DNA of 24,577 bases. Origin: DATKWD01 sp035529695 (GTDB lineage: Bacteria > Actinomycetota > Acidimicrobiia > Acidimicrobiales > Salinilacustritrichaceae). Position numbers and translations under genes: made by a program. This document shows positions 15,342 to 22,991 of this stretch, in pieces. Under the pieces are notes generated by a model. It had not been told where the DNA came from. It searched no databases and saw nothing but the letters and a program-made list of their open reading frames with translations. Where the stretch lies: NCBI GenBank assembly GCA_035529695.1, contig DATKWD010000167.1:1-24577 (forward strand), in the 5' to 3' direction. Each line of letters starts with the position of its first letter. Position 1 is the stretch's first letter.

Positions 15342-15380
15342 GTGAGCACTATGCATCGCACCGAGCGGAACCCGTCATGA
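15342..15380 (+). CDS. Short upstream ORF overlapping the sulP start
   Basis: A 12-codon ORF (MSTMHRTERNPS) from GTG 15342, or a 9-codon ORF from ATG 15351, ends at TGA 15378-15380, which overlaps the sulP ATG (15377-15379) as ATGA. GGGG lies 8 nt before the GTG and AGAGGA 10 nt before the ATG, so this ORF has a better ribosome-binding site than sulP itself. The peptide is charged and has no known family. Its likely use is translational coupling or control of sulP. Confidence 0.4.
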   Translation: MSTMHRTERNPS

Positions 15381-17131
15381 GTGCTGACGCTTCCGAGGAC
15401 GCAGCCCAGGTCCCGCGGCGCGAGCGCTGGATCACGCCGCTCCAGGGGATTCTCCCCTATCGGCGCTCCTTGTTGTCTCGTGACATCGTCGCCGGCATCA
15501 CGCTCGCAGCGCTCGCGATTCCCGAGGTCATGGGGTACACACAGATCGCGGGAACACCGGTCATCACCGGTCTCTACACGATTCTGATTCCCGCACTCGC
15601 CTTCGCGGTGCTCGGATCATCACGCCATCTCGTCGTCGGAGGTGACTCTGCGACCGCCGCGATCCTGTTCGCGGGCATCGCCGGGCTCGGCGTGTCAGGT
15701 CTCCAGCCCGGCTCGTCGGAGTGGCTCGCGTACGCGAGCCTCGCGGCGCTCATGACCGGAGGCTTGCTGGTCCTCGCCCGTGTGGCGCGGCTCGGCTTCC
15801 TCGCGGACTTCATCTCGCGCACCGTCCTCATCGGATTCCTCACCGGTGTCGGCATCCAGGTCGCCCTGGGACAGCTCCACGGGATGCTCGGCGTCTCGGC
15901 GCCCGACGTCGAGATCGATCAGGTCAGCGGCACCCTCATCAAGTTCTGGGACACGCTCAAGGAGATCCCCGACGCATCGCTCACCACCGTTGCGGTGACG
16001 GTCGGCGTGATCACCACGCTGCTGGTGTTCGAGCGGTGGATCAAGGCGATCCCAGGCGGGCTCGTCGCCGTCGTCGGTGCCATCGGCATCAGCTGGGGGT
16101 TCGATCTCGAATCGCATGGGGTCTCGGTCCTCGGCTCGGTGCCGAGCGGACTGCCATCGATCGGATTGCCGAGTGGAGTCGGCTGGAGCGCGATCGGTCC
16201 GCTCCTTGCCACCTCGGTGTCGATGGTGCTCGTGATCCTCGCTCAGAGCGCGGCGACCTCTCGTGCATACGCCATCAAGTACCAGGACCACTTCGTCGAG
16301 AACAACGATCTGGTCGGGCTCAGCGTCGCCAATCTGGCCGCCGGCCTCAGCAGCACGTTCCCGGTCAACGGCAGCCCGACGAAGACCGAGATGGCCGACG
16401 AGGCGCACAGCAAGACGCAGGTCGCGATGCTCTCGATGGCTGCAACCGTCGCGATCGTCCTGCTCTTCCTCACCAAACCGCTGCAGTACATGCCGAATGC
16501 CGTGCTGTCTGCGGTCGTCTTCGTCATCGGGGTCAAGCTCATCCAGATCGCGAACATGAACGAGATCCGACGGCTTCGTCTCGGCGAGTTCGTCATCGCG
16601 ACCGTCACCGCGATCGTCGTCGTGGTCATCGGCGTCGAACAAGGGATCATCCTCGCCATCGTCCTCTCCCTGCTCGAGCACGTCCGACGCCACTACGACG
16701 CGCCTGACGCTGTCGTCACCCGAGACGAGCAGGGAAGAGTCATCGAGATCCCAGCATCGCCGGGTGCTCGAACCGAACCCGGGCTCGTCGTCTACCGATT
16801 CGGTGTCGGTCTCTTCTACGCCAACGCGACGCGGTTCACCGAGGAGGTCATGGCCCTCGTCGATGTCCCCGAGCCGCCTCGGAGGTTCGTCGTGTTGGCC
16901 GACGCGATGGACGACATCGATTTCACGGGCGGCAAGACGTTGCTCGAACTCGCCGAACAACTCGCCGACCGCGACATCGTTCTCTGCGTCGCCGCCGCCG
17001 CCGACCGAGTGAGGGTCGAGCTCGATCGATTCGGAGTCCTGGACGCCATCGGGGCCGAGCACGTCTTCGAGTCGCTCGACGACGCGATCGCTGCATTCCA
17101 TCGTTCTCAGCCATCCCACGACGGCAAGTAG
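15377..17131 (+). CDS. SulP-family anion transporter with STAS domain
   Basis: This 584-residue SLC26/SulP transporter carries anions such as sulfate or bicarbonate. The N-terminal part is membrane-embedded (about 20-430). It contains the family blocks DIVAGITLAALAIPEVMGYTQIAG (36-59, with the Tyr/Gln of the binding region) and GSSRHLVVGGDSATAA (80-95). A cytoplasmic STAS domain fills about residues 455-575, with the DIDFTGGKTL loop corresponding to the nucleotide/phosphorylation loop. The substrate cannot be read from sequence. It follows a sulfatase gene on the same strand, but a hairpin and a promoter separate them. The ATG has only a weak ribosome-binding site (GAGCGGA) and overlaps an upstream ORF. 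A K+ channel gene follows after 40 nt with its own promoter. Confidence 0.93.
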   Translation: MSADASEDAAQVPRRERWITPLQGILPYRRSLLSRDIVAGITLAALAIPEVMGYTQIAGTPVITGLYTILIPALAFAVLGSSRHLVVGGDSATAAILFAGIAGLGVSGLQPGSSEWLAYASLAALMTGGLLVLARVARLGFLADFISRTVLIGFLTGVGIQVALGQLHGMLGVSAPDVEIDQVSGTLIKFWDTLKEIPDASLTTVAVTVGVITTLLVFERWIKAIPGGLVAVVGAIGISWGFDLESHGVSVLGSVPSGLPSIGLPSGVGWSAIGPLLATSVSMVLVILAQSAATSRAYAIKYQDHFVENNDLVGLSVANLAAGLSSTFPVNGSPTKTEMADEAHSKTQVAMLSMAATVAIVLLFLTKPLQYMPNAVLSAVVFVIGVKLIQIANMNEIRRLRLGEFVIATVTAIVVVVIGVEQGIILAIVLSLLEHVRRHYDAPDAVVTRDEQGRVIEIPASPGARTEPGLVVYRFGVGLFYANATRFTEEVMALVDVPEPPRRFVVLADAMDDIDFTGGKTLLELAEQLADRDIVLCVAAAADRVRVELDRFGVLDAIGAEHVFESLDDAIAAFHRSQPSHDGK

Positions 17132-17159
17132 AACGCCCGGGCCACGTCGGCCCGAGCGG

Positions 17160-17165
17160 TACCCT
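17160..17165 (+). promoter_or_regulatory. Leaderless -10 box of the K+ channel gene
   Basis: TACCCT ends 6 nt before the ATG at 17172. The geometry is identical to that at 3708, 9834 and 12835 and predicts a leaderless transcript for the channel/flippase pair. Confidence 0.55.
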
Positions 17166-17171
17166 CCGACG

Positions 17172-17717
17172 ATGGCGCCTGATGAGAAGGAATCCCCTTT
17201 TCGGATGCGAGTCCTCCGTCGCAGCTACGCGCGATTCGAATCGAATCCCGCGTCGGCGAGATACGCCACCGCCGCGATCATCACCGTGACGGTAATTGTT
17301 GTCGTGGTCGGCGCGCTGCTGATGTGGAGCTTCGACCGAGCCAACTACCCCAGCTTCGGCGAGGCCCTCTGGTTCACCCTGCAGACGGTGACCACGGTGG
17401 GCTATGGCGACACGACGCCGACGAGCGCGGTCGGGCGATTCGTCGCTTCTGTTGTGATGCTCGCAGGAATCGGGCTCATCACCGTGGTGACCGCCGCGGT
17501 CACCTCGGTGTTCATCGAGGCGGCCCGGGTCCGGTCGGCAAAGCACCGATCCGTCGAGACCGCCGCTGAGCCCGACCCCTTCACCCGGCTGCACGAGTCG
17601 CTGGCAGCGATCGCCGAACGGCTCGAGCGGCTCGAGGCGCACGAGGTCGAGGCGCACGAGGTCAAGGCGCACGGGGTTGAGGCACGAGGGGCAGACGAGG
17701 CGTCTGACCCGACATGA
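17172..17717 (+). CDS. Two-helix potassium channel
   Basis: This 181-residue channel has the minimal 2TM architecture: TM1 (about 33-53), a pore helix and the potassium filter TVTTVGYGDTTP (72-83, with TVGYGD at 75-80), then TM2 (about 91-115). It should form a tetrameric K+ pore in the inner membrane. The cytoplasmic tail has no RCK or cyclic-nucleotide domain. It holds a short predicted coiled coil (FTRLHESLAAIAERLERLEAH, 137-157 region) that could hold the tetramer together, and then four copies of a five-residue unit (155-174). The gene overlaps the next one by ATGA, so its product is made together with the flippase-like protein. The missing ligand domain means gating may come from that partner. 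Confidence 0.92.
   Translation: MAPDEKESPFRMRVLRRSYARFESNPASARYATAAIITVTVIVVVVGALLMWSFDRANYPSFGEALWFTLQTVTTVGYGDTTPTSAVGRFVASVVMLAGIGLITVVTAAVTSVFIEAARVRSAKHRSVETAAEPDPFTRLHESLAAIAERLERLEAHEVEAHEVKAHGVEARGADEASDPT
17634..17693 (+). repeat. Four tandem 15-bp repeats in the K+ channel tail
   Basis: The unit GAGGCGCACGAGGTC occurs twice perfectly (17634-17648, 17649-17663), then as two decayed copies (17664-17678, 17679-17693). In frame they encode EAHEV, EAHEV, KAHGV and EARGA. Near-identical codons indicate recent slippage expansion. Confidence 0.9.
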
Positions 17718-20128
17718 GCGAGTCCGGCAGCACCGCGGTCGACGTTCGTCCCGGCGTTCACCTGTCCGACCTCGGTGCAAGGCAACTGGCCACCCGAGCG
17801 TTCGCCGTTCCTTCGACGCCGGCACGTTTTCGACGTCCGACCGACGTCGTGTTGCTCGTCTTGTCGTTTGTCGTCGTCGTCGTCACGGCCATGCAGGTCG
17901 ATCAGCCCGGCGACCTCGAGAAGACGTTTGCCGGCTGGATGGCCGAGCTCCCAGGGGTTCTCGACCTCCTGTGGAACGTGGCGTTCGACTCGCTCCAACT
18001 GTGGGCGCTCGTCATCGGTGTCCTCGCACTGGTGCGCCGTCGCTGGACCCTGCTCCGCGACTGGGTGGTCAGCATCGCGCTCACCGTGGCCGGCGTGCTG
18101 TTGGTCGGCTGGCTCGTCGACGGCGCGCTCCCCTCGCTCGCCGATGGCATCGGCACCGCAGATGGGGCGGGATCGTTCCCCTCGCTGGCCCTCGCCGCCG
18201 GAGCGGCGGCGATCACCGTGGCCAACCCGTACTTCGGCAGCCCACTTCGCAAGCTCGGTCGGTCGCTGATCGGCCTCGCGTGGCTCTCCGCGATCGTGCT
18301 CGGAGTGACCGCGCCCGGCGCGGCGTTGTGCGCACTCGCCATGGGCTGGACTGCCGGCGCACTGGTCCATCTCGCCTTCGGTTCACCCGATGCGACACCG
18401 TCACTGCACGACCTCGGGGAGTCGCTGCGCTCGATCGGTGTCGACGCGGTGCCCACCAGCGTCGAGGTCCGACATGGGGTGGCCGTGGTCCGGGCGAACA
18501 CCCCGGACGACAGGCATCTCGACATCGATGTCCACGGCCGTGATTCGTGGGACAGCCAGTTCTTCGTCAAGTTCTGGCGCCTGCTCTTCTACCGGTCTGG
18601 CGGCCGCAACGTCACCGTCAACCGACGGCACCAGGTCGAGCACCAGGCCTACCTGACCCTGTTCGCCGAGCGCGAAGGCGCATCGGTGACTCCCTTCGTC
18701 GCGGCGGCGATGGACTCCCGAGGAGACGCGCTCTTCGTCACCGAACGGGTCGGACCCGGATTCGGCCAGGGCGACGACCAGATCGGTGACGACCTGCTGG
18801 CTGATGCATGGCGGTCCCTCGATCGCCTGCACCGCGCTGGCATCCGGCACGGCGCCATCGCACCCGACCACCTCCAAGTCGTCGGCCGGCGCGTTTTCCT
18901 CGGCGAGTTCGACCGAGCCACCATCGACTGGAGCGACTCGTCACGCCGACTCGACGAAGCCCAGCTCCTGACGTCGACGGCGCTTGCCGTGGGCGCCGAG
19001 AGGGCCATCTCGGCCGCTTCCACCGCGCTCGGGGTCGAACGACTCACCGAGGTGACCACCTTCGTGCAACCAGCGGCCATGCCGCCCACGCTGCGCAAAC
19101 AGGCAGACGACGCCGACCTCGACATCGACGATCTCCGCAAGGCGACCATCGCCGAGGTCGGCGCCGAGGAGCAGGAACTGCAGACCCTCCGGCGCTTCTC
19201 CGTCGGCAACGTGGTCATGTGGATCCTGCTCGCCGTCATCGCCTACACCATCGTCGGCGCCGTCCAGAGCGTCGGCGTCGATTCGATCCTGGATGCGATC
19301 AACGAAGCGAACTTCGCCGTGCTCCTCCTCGCGCTGGCCGTCGCCCAGACCCCTCGATTCGCCAGCGCCTACGCCGTGTCGAAGGCCGCGCCCATTCCGG
19401 TCCCCTATGCCCGTCTGGCCCTTCTCGAGTTCGCCATCACCTTCGTGAACCTCGCCATTCCGTCGACTGCTGCGCGTGTCGCCGTCAACATCCGATTCTT
19501 CCAGCGCAACGGCCTCGACCGCACCACCGCGATCGGCGTCGCCGGGCTCGACAGCGTCGCCGGATTCGTCGCTCAGATCAGCCTCATGCTCGCGATCGTC
19601 GGGTTCGGGCTCGGCAGCCTGAACCTGAACATCAGCGCAGACGCTCCCGACTTCACCGGTCGCCTCCTCCTCCTCGCACTGGTGGCGATCGCCATCGGCA
19701 TCGCCGTGGTGGCCTTCGTCCCGAAATTCCGCGATCCCGTCCTGGCGGTGACGAAGACCACCTGGGCCAAGATCGGACCACTCCTCAGTTCGCCACGGCG
19801 TCTGATCTCGGTGATTCTCGCCAACCTGCTCGTGCAGCTGCTCTTCTCGCTCGCGATGTACACCGTGCTGCGAGCCTTCGGCCAGGACGTCGGCTTCGCC
19901 GATGTGGTGCTCGTCAACGAGAGCGTGGCACTGTTCGCCGGTCTCATGCCGGTGCCAGGCGGCGTCGGGGTGACCGAGGCGGCGCTGACCGCCGGGTTCA
20001 CGGCCATCGGCGTCGACAGCCCGACCGCCATCGCTGCGGCGTTGTGCTACCGGCTGGTGACGTTCTACGTCCCCCCGTTCCTCGGGTACTTCGCGATGCG
20101 TTCATTGCGCAAGCAGCGCATCCTCTGA
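17714..20128 (+). CDS. Flippase-like membrane protein with a pseudokinase-like middle domain
   Basis: This 804-residue protein has three parts. An N-terminal membrane domain has about five or six helices (44-215). A cytoplasmic region at about 250-430 has a protein-kinase-like fold: a possible ATP lysine Lys286 in FFVKFW, a helix-C-type Glu309, and a degenerate catalytic loop HGAIAPDH (379-386). A C-terminal membrane domain (about 500-800) has some eight helices and resembles the lysylphosphatidylglycerol synthase/flippase (UPF0104, MprF-N) family, including the conserved PVPGGVGVTEA block. In the kinase-like part Ala381 replaces the catalytic Asp of HRD, and the DFG site reads Glu398-Phe-Asp. 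It is therefore probably not an active kinase, though relatives may share this. The start overlaps the K+ channel stop by ATGA. A role in moving a lipid or glycolipid is inferred from the family only. Confidence 0.85.
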   Translation: MSESGSTAVDVRPGVHLSDLGARQLATRAFAVPSTPARFRRPTDVVLLVLSFVVVVVTAMQVDQPGDLEKTFAGWMAELPGVLDLLWNVAFDSLQLWALVIGVLALVRRRWTLLRDWVVSIALTVAGVLLVGWLVDGALPSLADGIGTADGAGSFPSLALAAGAAAITVANPYFGSPLRKLGRSLIGLAWLSAIVLGVTAPGAALCALAMGWTAGALVHLAFGSPDATPSLHDLGESLRSIGVDAVPTSVEVRHGVAVVRANTPDDRHLDIDVHGRDSWDSQFFVKFWRLLFYRSGGRNVTVNRRHQVEHQAYLTLFAEREGASVTPFVAAAMDSRGDALFVTERVGPGFGQGDDQIGDDLLADAWRSLDRLHRAGIRHGAIAPDHLQVVGRRVFLGEFDRATIDWSDSSRRLDEAQLLTSTALAVGAERAISAASTALGVERLTEVTTFVQPAAMPPTLRKQADDADLDIDDLRKATIAEVGAEEQELQTLRRFSVGNVVMWILLAVIAYTIVGAVQSVGVDSILDAINEANFAVLLLALAVAQTPRFASAYAVSKAAPIPVPYARLALLEFAITFVNLAIPSTAARVAVNIRFFQRNGLDRTTAIGVAGLDSVAGFVAQISLMLAIVGFGLGSLNLNISADAPDFTGRLLLLALVAIAIGIAVVAFVPKFRDPVLAVTKTTWAKIGPLLSSPRRLISVILANLLVQLLFSLAMYTVLRAFGQDVGFADVVLVNESVALFAGLMPVPGGVGVTEAALTAGFTAIGVDSPTAIAAALCYRLVTFYVPPFLGYFAMRSLRKQRIL

Positions 20129-20144
20129 CCGCACCGGGGTGCGG
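20129..20144 (+). terminator. Hairpin directly after the flippase-like gene
   Basis: CCGCAC-CGGG-GTGCGG begins one base after the stop codon. The stem is 6 bp and perfect, with no T-tract. It is a likely 3' end of the K+ channel/flippase transcript. Confidence 0.5.
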
Positions 20145-20168
20145 CTCAGCTGAACGTGCCGTTTGACT

Positions 20169-20198
20169 CAGCGCACGAAGCGCTGGCCTCCTTCGTGC
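20169..20198 (+). other. Two mutually exclusive hairpins
   Basis: CAGCGC (20169-20174) can pair with GCGCTG (20180-20185). Alternatively GCACGAAG (20173-20180) can pair with CTTCGTGC (20191-20198), and the two stems share bases. This looks like a switch or attenuator, but the predicted promoter of the downstream gene lies beyond it, so it may be only 3' RNA structure. Confidence 0.3.
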
Positions 20199-20279
20199 TG
20201 AAACGACTGCGATTCGCTGCGACTCGCGGCGGCGATCGGTCTTGCATCGAGAGGGTTCCCGGGTCGCGGATCACCCGAC

Positions 20280-20285
20280 TACGGT
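20280..20285 (+). promoter_or_regulatory. -10 box of the iron-sulfur oxidoreductase gene
   Basis: TACGGT ends 10 nt before the ATG at 20296. The predicted start site, about 20292, leaves a 4-nt leader. This supports the ATG at 20296 over the in-frame TTG at 20242, which would lie upstream of the transcript. Confidence 0.45.
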
Positions 20286-20295
20286 TCGTGACGCC

Positions 20296-22515
20296 ATGAG
20301 AACCAGGTTCAAGCCGCACCAGCTCTTCATCGGACTCGGGGTGTTCTTCGGGATGGTGATCGTCGCCTCCGGAATCATCCCGCTGATCACCGGCTGGGAG
20401 AACGAGAACGCCGTCCACCGCGAGGTGTTCGTCAACATCCCTGCGCCCCTCAAGCTGGCCTTCTACACGCTCGCCCCGATCGTGGTCGTGTACGCCTACG
20501 TCCTGTTCAGTCAGCGGGTGAAGAACTGGGAGCGGGGCACACCCGACCGACGTGAAACCCGCAAGGACAACATCGGGCGACGCCTCAAGGACTTCAGGGC
20601 CGGCGTCTACATGCAGACGCTGCTGCGCGACCCGGCGGCCGGGATCATGCACTCGCTGATGTACTTCAGCTTCCTCGTCCTGCTCGCGGTCACAACCGTG
20701 CTCGAGATCGATCACCAGATGCCGGAGTCGCTGAAGTTCCTCCAGGGCGACGTGTATCGCGCCTACTCGGCCGTCGGCGACATCGCCGGGATGATGTTCG
20801 TCATCGGCGTGACGTGGGCCATCGTGCGTCGCTACGTGATGCGGCCGTACCGGATCCGTATCAAGACCAAGCCCGAACACGGCGCGATCCTCGGGGTCAT
20901 GCTGCTCCTGGGGGTGAGCGGTCTGGCCGCCGAGGTCTTCCGCATCGCCGTTCAGGACCGGCCCGACTACGAGACCTGGTCGATCATCGGCTACCCACTG
21001 TCGGGTCTGGTGGACACCTGGAACAACGTGGCCGGCTGGCACCAGGCCATGTGGATCGTCCACGTGGTCGCCTTCTTCGTCTTCGTGGCGATGATTCCGG
21101 TGACGATGCTGCGCCACATCTTCACCTCGCCGCTCAACATGTACCTGAAGGACCGGGATCGGCCCAAGGGCGCGATGAAGCCGATGCCGAACCTGATGGA
21201 GACCGAGCTCGAGACCTTCGGTGCCTCCACGGTCGAAGAGTTCACGTGGAAGCAGTTGCTCGACACCGACGCCTGCACCATGTGCGGTCGGTGCACGTCG
21301 GTGTGCCCGGCCCATGCCACAGGCAAGCCGCTCGACCCGCGCGAGATCGTCCTGAAGTCGGGCGAAGTCATGGCGCGCACCGGCGATCCGGTCGTGTCAA
21401 CGCCGATCGGTCTCGACGCTGACATCACCATCGAGGCCAGCTCGCTGTTCGAACGCATCACGCCTGAAGAGGTCTGGTCGTGCACCACGTGCAAGGCCTG
21501 CGACGAGATCTGCCCGGTGAACATCGAGATCCTCGACAAGATCCTCGACATGCGGCGCTACCTGTCGCTGATGGAGTCGAACTTCCCGACCGAGCTGGGC
21601 AACGCGTACCGCGGCATGGAGAACAGCGGGAACCCGTGGTCGATCAGCAATTCCGAGCGCGGCGACTGGGTCACCAAGCTCGACGAGGTCGACATCCCCA
21701 TCGTCGATCCGGGCCAGTACTCCGGTGACACGGCGTTCGACCACGAGTACCTGTACTGGGTCGGCTGCGCCGGGAGCTTCGACGACAAGAACAAGAAGGT
21801 CAGCGAGGCCATGGCCAAACTGATGAAGCGCGCCGGCGTCGACTTCGCCATCCTCGGCCCGTCCGAGAACTGCACCGGAGACCCGGCCCGACGTTCGGGC
21901 AACGAGTACATCTTCCAGATGCTGGCCATGCAGAACGTCGAATCGCTCAACGGCATGGGCGTGAAGAAGATCATCACGCAGTGTCCGCACTGCTTCAACA
22001 CGCTCCAGAACGAGTATCCGCAGCTCGGCGGGAACTACGAGGTCCTTCACCACAGCCAGTTCCTCGAGGCGCTGGTCGACGAGGGCCGGCTCGACCTGAG
22101 CACGTCCCGGCTCGACGAGCGCATCGTCTACCACGACAGCTGCTACCTCGGTCGCCACAACGACGTCTACATGGCACCCCGCCGCGTGATCGGACAGCTC
22201 GGTGGCGTCGAGATCGTCGAGGCCGAGCGCAACGGCACCAAGGGCATGTGCTGCGGTGCGGGCGGCGCCCGCATGTGGATGGAGGAGAGCATCGGCAAGA
22301 AGGTCAACGACGAGCGCTCCGAAGAGCTCATCGCCACGGGGGCGACCCGCATCGCCACCGCGTGTCCGTTCTGCTACGTCATGATGGACGACGGCACCAA
22401 GGCCGCCGGCAAGGAGGAGGACGAGGTGAAGGTGGCCGACATCGCGATGCACGTCCTCGATGCAATCGAGGCGGGCGAGCGATCCGAGCCGGCGCTGCAA
22501 ACGATCGAAGACTGA
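20296..22515 (+). CDS. Membrane iron-sulfur oxidoreductase, EtfD/HdrD-like
   Basis: This 739-residue enzyme combines a NarI/HdrE-like membrane domain (about 1-280, five or six helices, with histidines such as His119 and His256 as possible haem b ligands) and a cytoplasmic HdrD-like part. Two 4Fe-4S motifs are intact: Cys327, 330, 333 and 337 (CTMCGRCTSVCP) and Cys396, 399, 402 and 406 (CTTCKACDEICP). Two CCG domains follow, with GCAGSFDD and CPHCFNT in the first and DSCYLGRHN, CCGAGGARMW and CPFCYV in the second. This layout matches mycobacterial EtfD (Rv0338c) and FadF-type proteins, which pass electrons from electron-transfer flavoprotein to menaquinone during fatty-acid beta-oxidation. Here it is some 140 residues shorter than Rv0338c. 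No etfAB or acyl-CoA dehydrogenase gene is near. A receiver-domain gene follows after 4 nt. Confidence 0.9.
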   Translation: MRTRFKPHQLFIGLGVFFGMVIVASGIIPLITGWENENAVHREVFVNIPAPLKLAFYTLAPIVVVYAYVLFSQRVKNWERGTPDRRETRKDNIGRRLKDFRAGVYMQTLLRDPAAGIMHSLMYFSFLVLLAVTTVLEIDHQMPESLKFLQGDVYRAYSAVGDIAGMMFVIGVTWAIVRRYVMRPYRIRIKTKPEHGAILGVMLLLGVSGLAAEVFRIAVQDRPDYETWSIIGYPLSGLVDTWNNVAGWHQAMWIVHVVAFFVFVAMIPVTMLRHIFTSPLNMYLKDRDRPKGAMKPMPNLMETELETFGASTVEEFTWKQLLDTDACTMCGRCTSVCPAHATGKPLDPREIVLKSGEVMARTGDPVVSTPIGLDADITIEASSLFERITPEEVWSCTTCKACDEICPVNIEILDKILDMRRYLSLMESNFPTELGNAYRGMENSGNPWSISNSERGDWVTKLDEVDIPIVDPGQYSGDTAFDHEYLYWVGCAGSFDDKNKKVSEAMAKLMKRAGVDFAILGPSENCTGDPARRSGNEYIFQMLAMQNVESLNGMGVKKIITQCPHCFNTLQNEYPQLGGNYEVLHHSQFLEALVDEGRLDLSTSRLDERIVYHDSCYLGRHNDVYMAPRRVIGQLGGVEIVEAERNGTKGMCCGAGGARMWMEESIGKKVNDERSEELIATGATRIATACPFCYVMMDDGTKAAGKEEDEVKVADIAMHVLDAIEAGERSEPALQTIED

Positions 22516-22519
22516 TCTC

Positions 22520-22981
22520 ATGTCTCGCAAGGACAAGCCGTACAACGGAGAGGACCGGCGAGGACCCGCCCGTGTCGTCGTCGTGAACGACGACACCGAC
22601 GCCGGCAAGCTGCTGCAGAACGTGCTCGAGCACGAGGGCTATCCGGTCGAGGGCGCTGACACGCACGAAGCGGCGCTGTCGGCGGCGACGAAGGGTCTGC
22701 CCCGCGCCATGATTCTCGACCTGACCCACGGTGGGATCGGGTCGAACCTGAAGCTGCTCGAGAGCATCCGCCACCACGACGACGAACGAGTGGCCACCAC
22801 CCGGATCCTGTTGATCGCCCGTCAGGCCTCGAACCGTATGTTCAGCTTCCAGTCGGGGGCCGATGGATTCCTGGTGCGGCCGTTCCACGCGAACGAACTG
22901 CTCGACCAACTCGGCAAGGTCCTCGCCACCCCGTTCAACGAGCTCCCCCAACACCGCCGACAGCGGCTCGAGAACGACTGA
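22520..22981 (+). CDS. Atypical single-domain response regulator
   Basis: This 153-residue protein has one receiver domain (about 17-135) and no output domain. The acidic pair Asp24-Asp25 (VVNDD) and the phosphoacceptor Asp67 (MILDLTHGG) are in place. Two switch residues deviate: the Thr/Ser after strand beta-4 is Ile99 (LLIAR) and the invariant Lys after beta-5 is Arg120 (FLVRPF). Receivers with such changes often signal without normal phosphorylation. The gene starts 4 nt after the iron-sulfur oxidoreductase stop, so the two are made together. No histidine kinase is in the window. The start at 22520 is the only ATG after the upstream stop and gives a short charged N-terminus (SRKDKPYNGEDRR). 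It converges on the dCTP deaminase gene with 10 nt between stops. Confidence 0.88.
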   Translation: MSRKDKPYNGEDRRGPARVVVVNDDTDAGKLLQNVLEHEGYPVEGADTHEAALSAATKGLPRAMILDLTHGGIGSNLKLLESIRHHDDERVATTRILLIARQASNRMFSFQSGADGFLVRPFHANELLDQLGKVLATPFNELPQHRRQRLEND

Positions 22982-22991
22982 ACCGAGTGGG

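Noticed and set aside
15695..17119. A 474-codon minus-strand frame over sulP
   Set aside because: It is an Asp/Glu/Arg-rich shadow of the SulP reading frame.
20242..20295. TTG start at 20242 for the iron-sulfur oxidoreductase
   Set aside because: It would lie upstream of the predicted start site from TACGGT at 20280-20285. The ATG at 20296 begins the conserved hydrophobic N-terminus.
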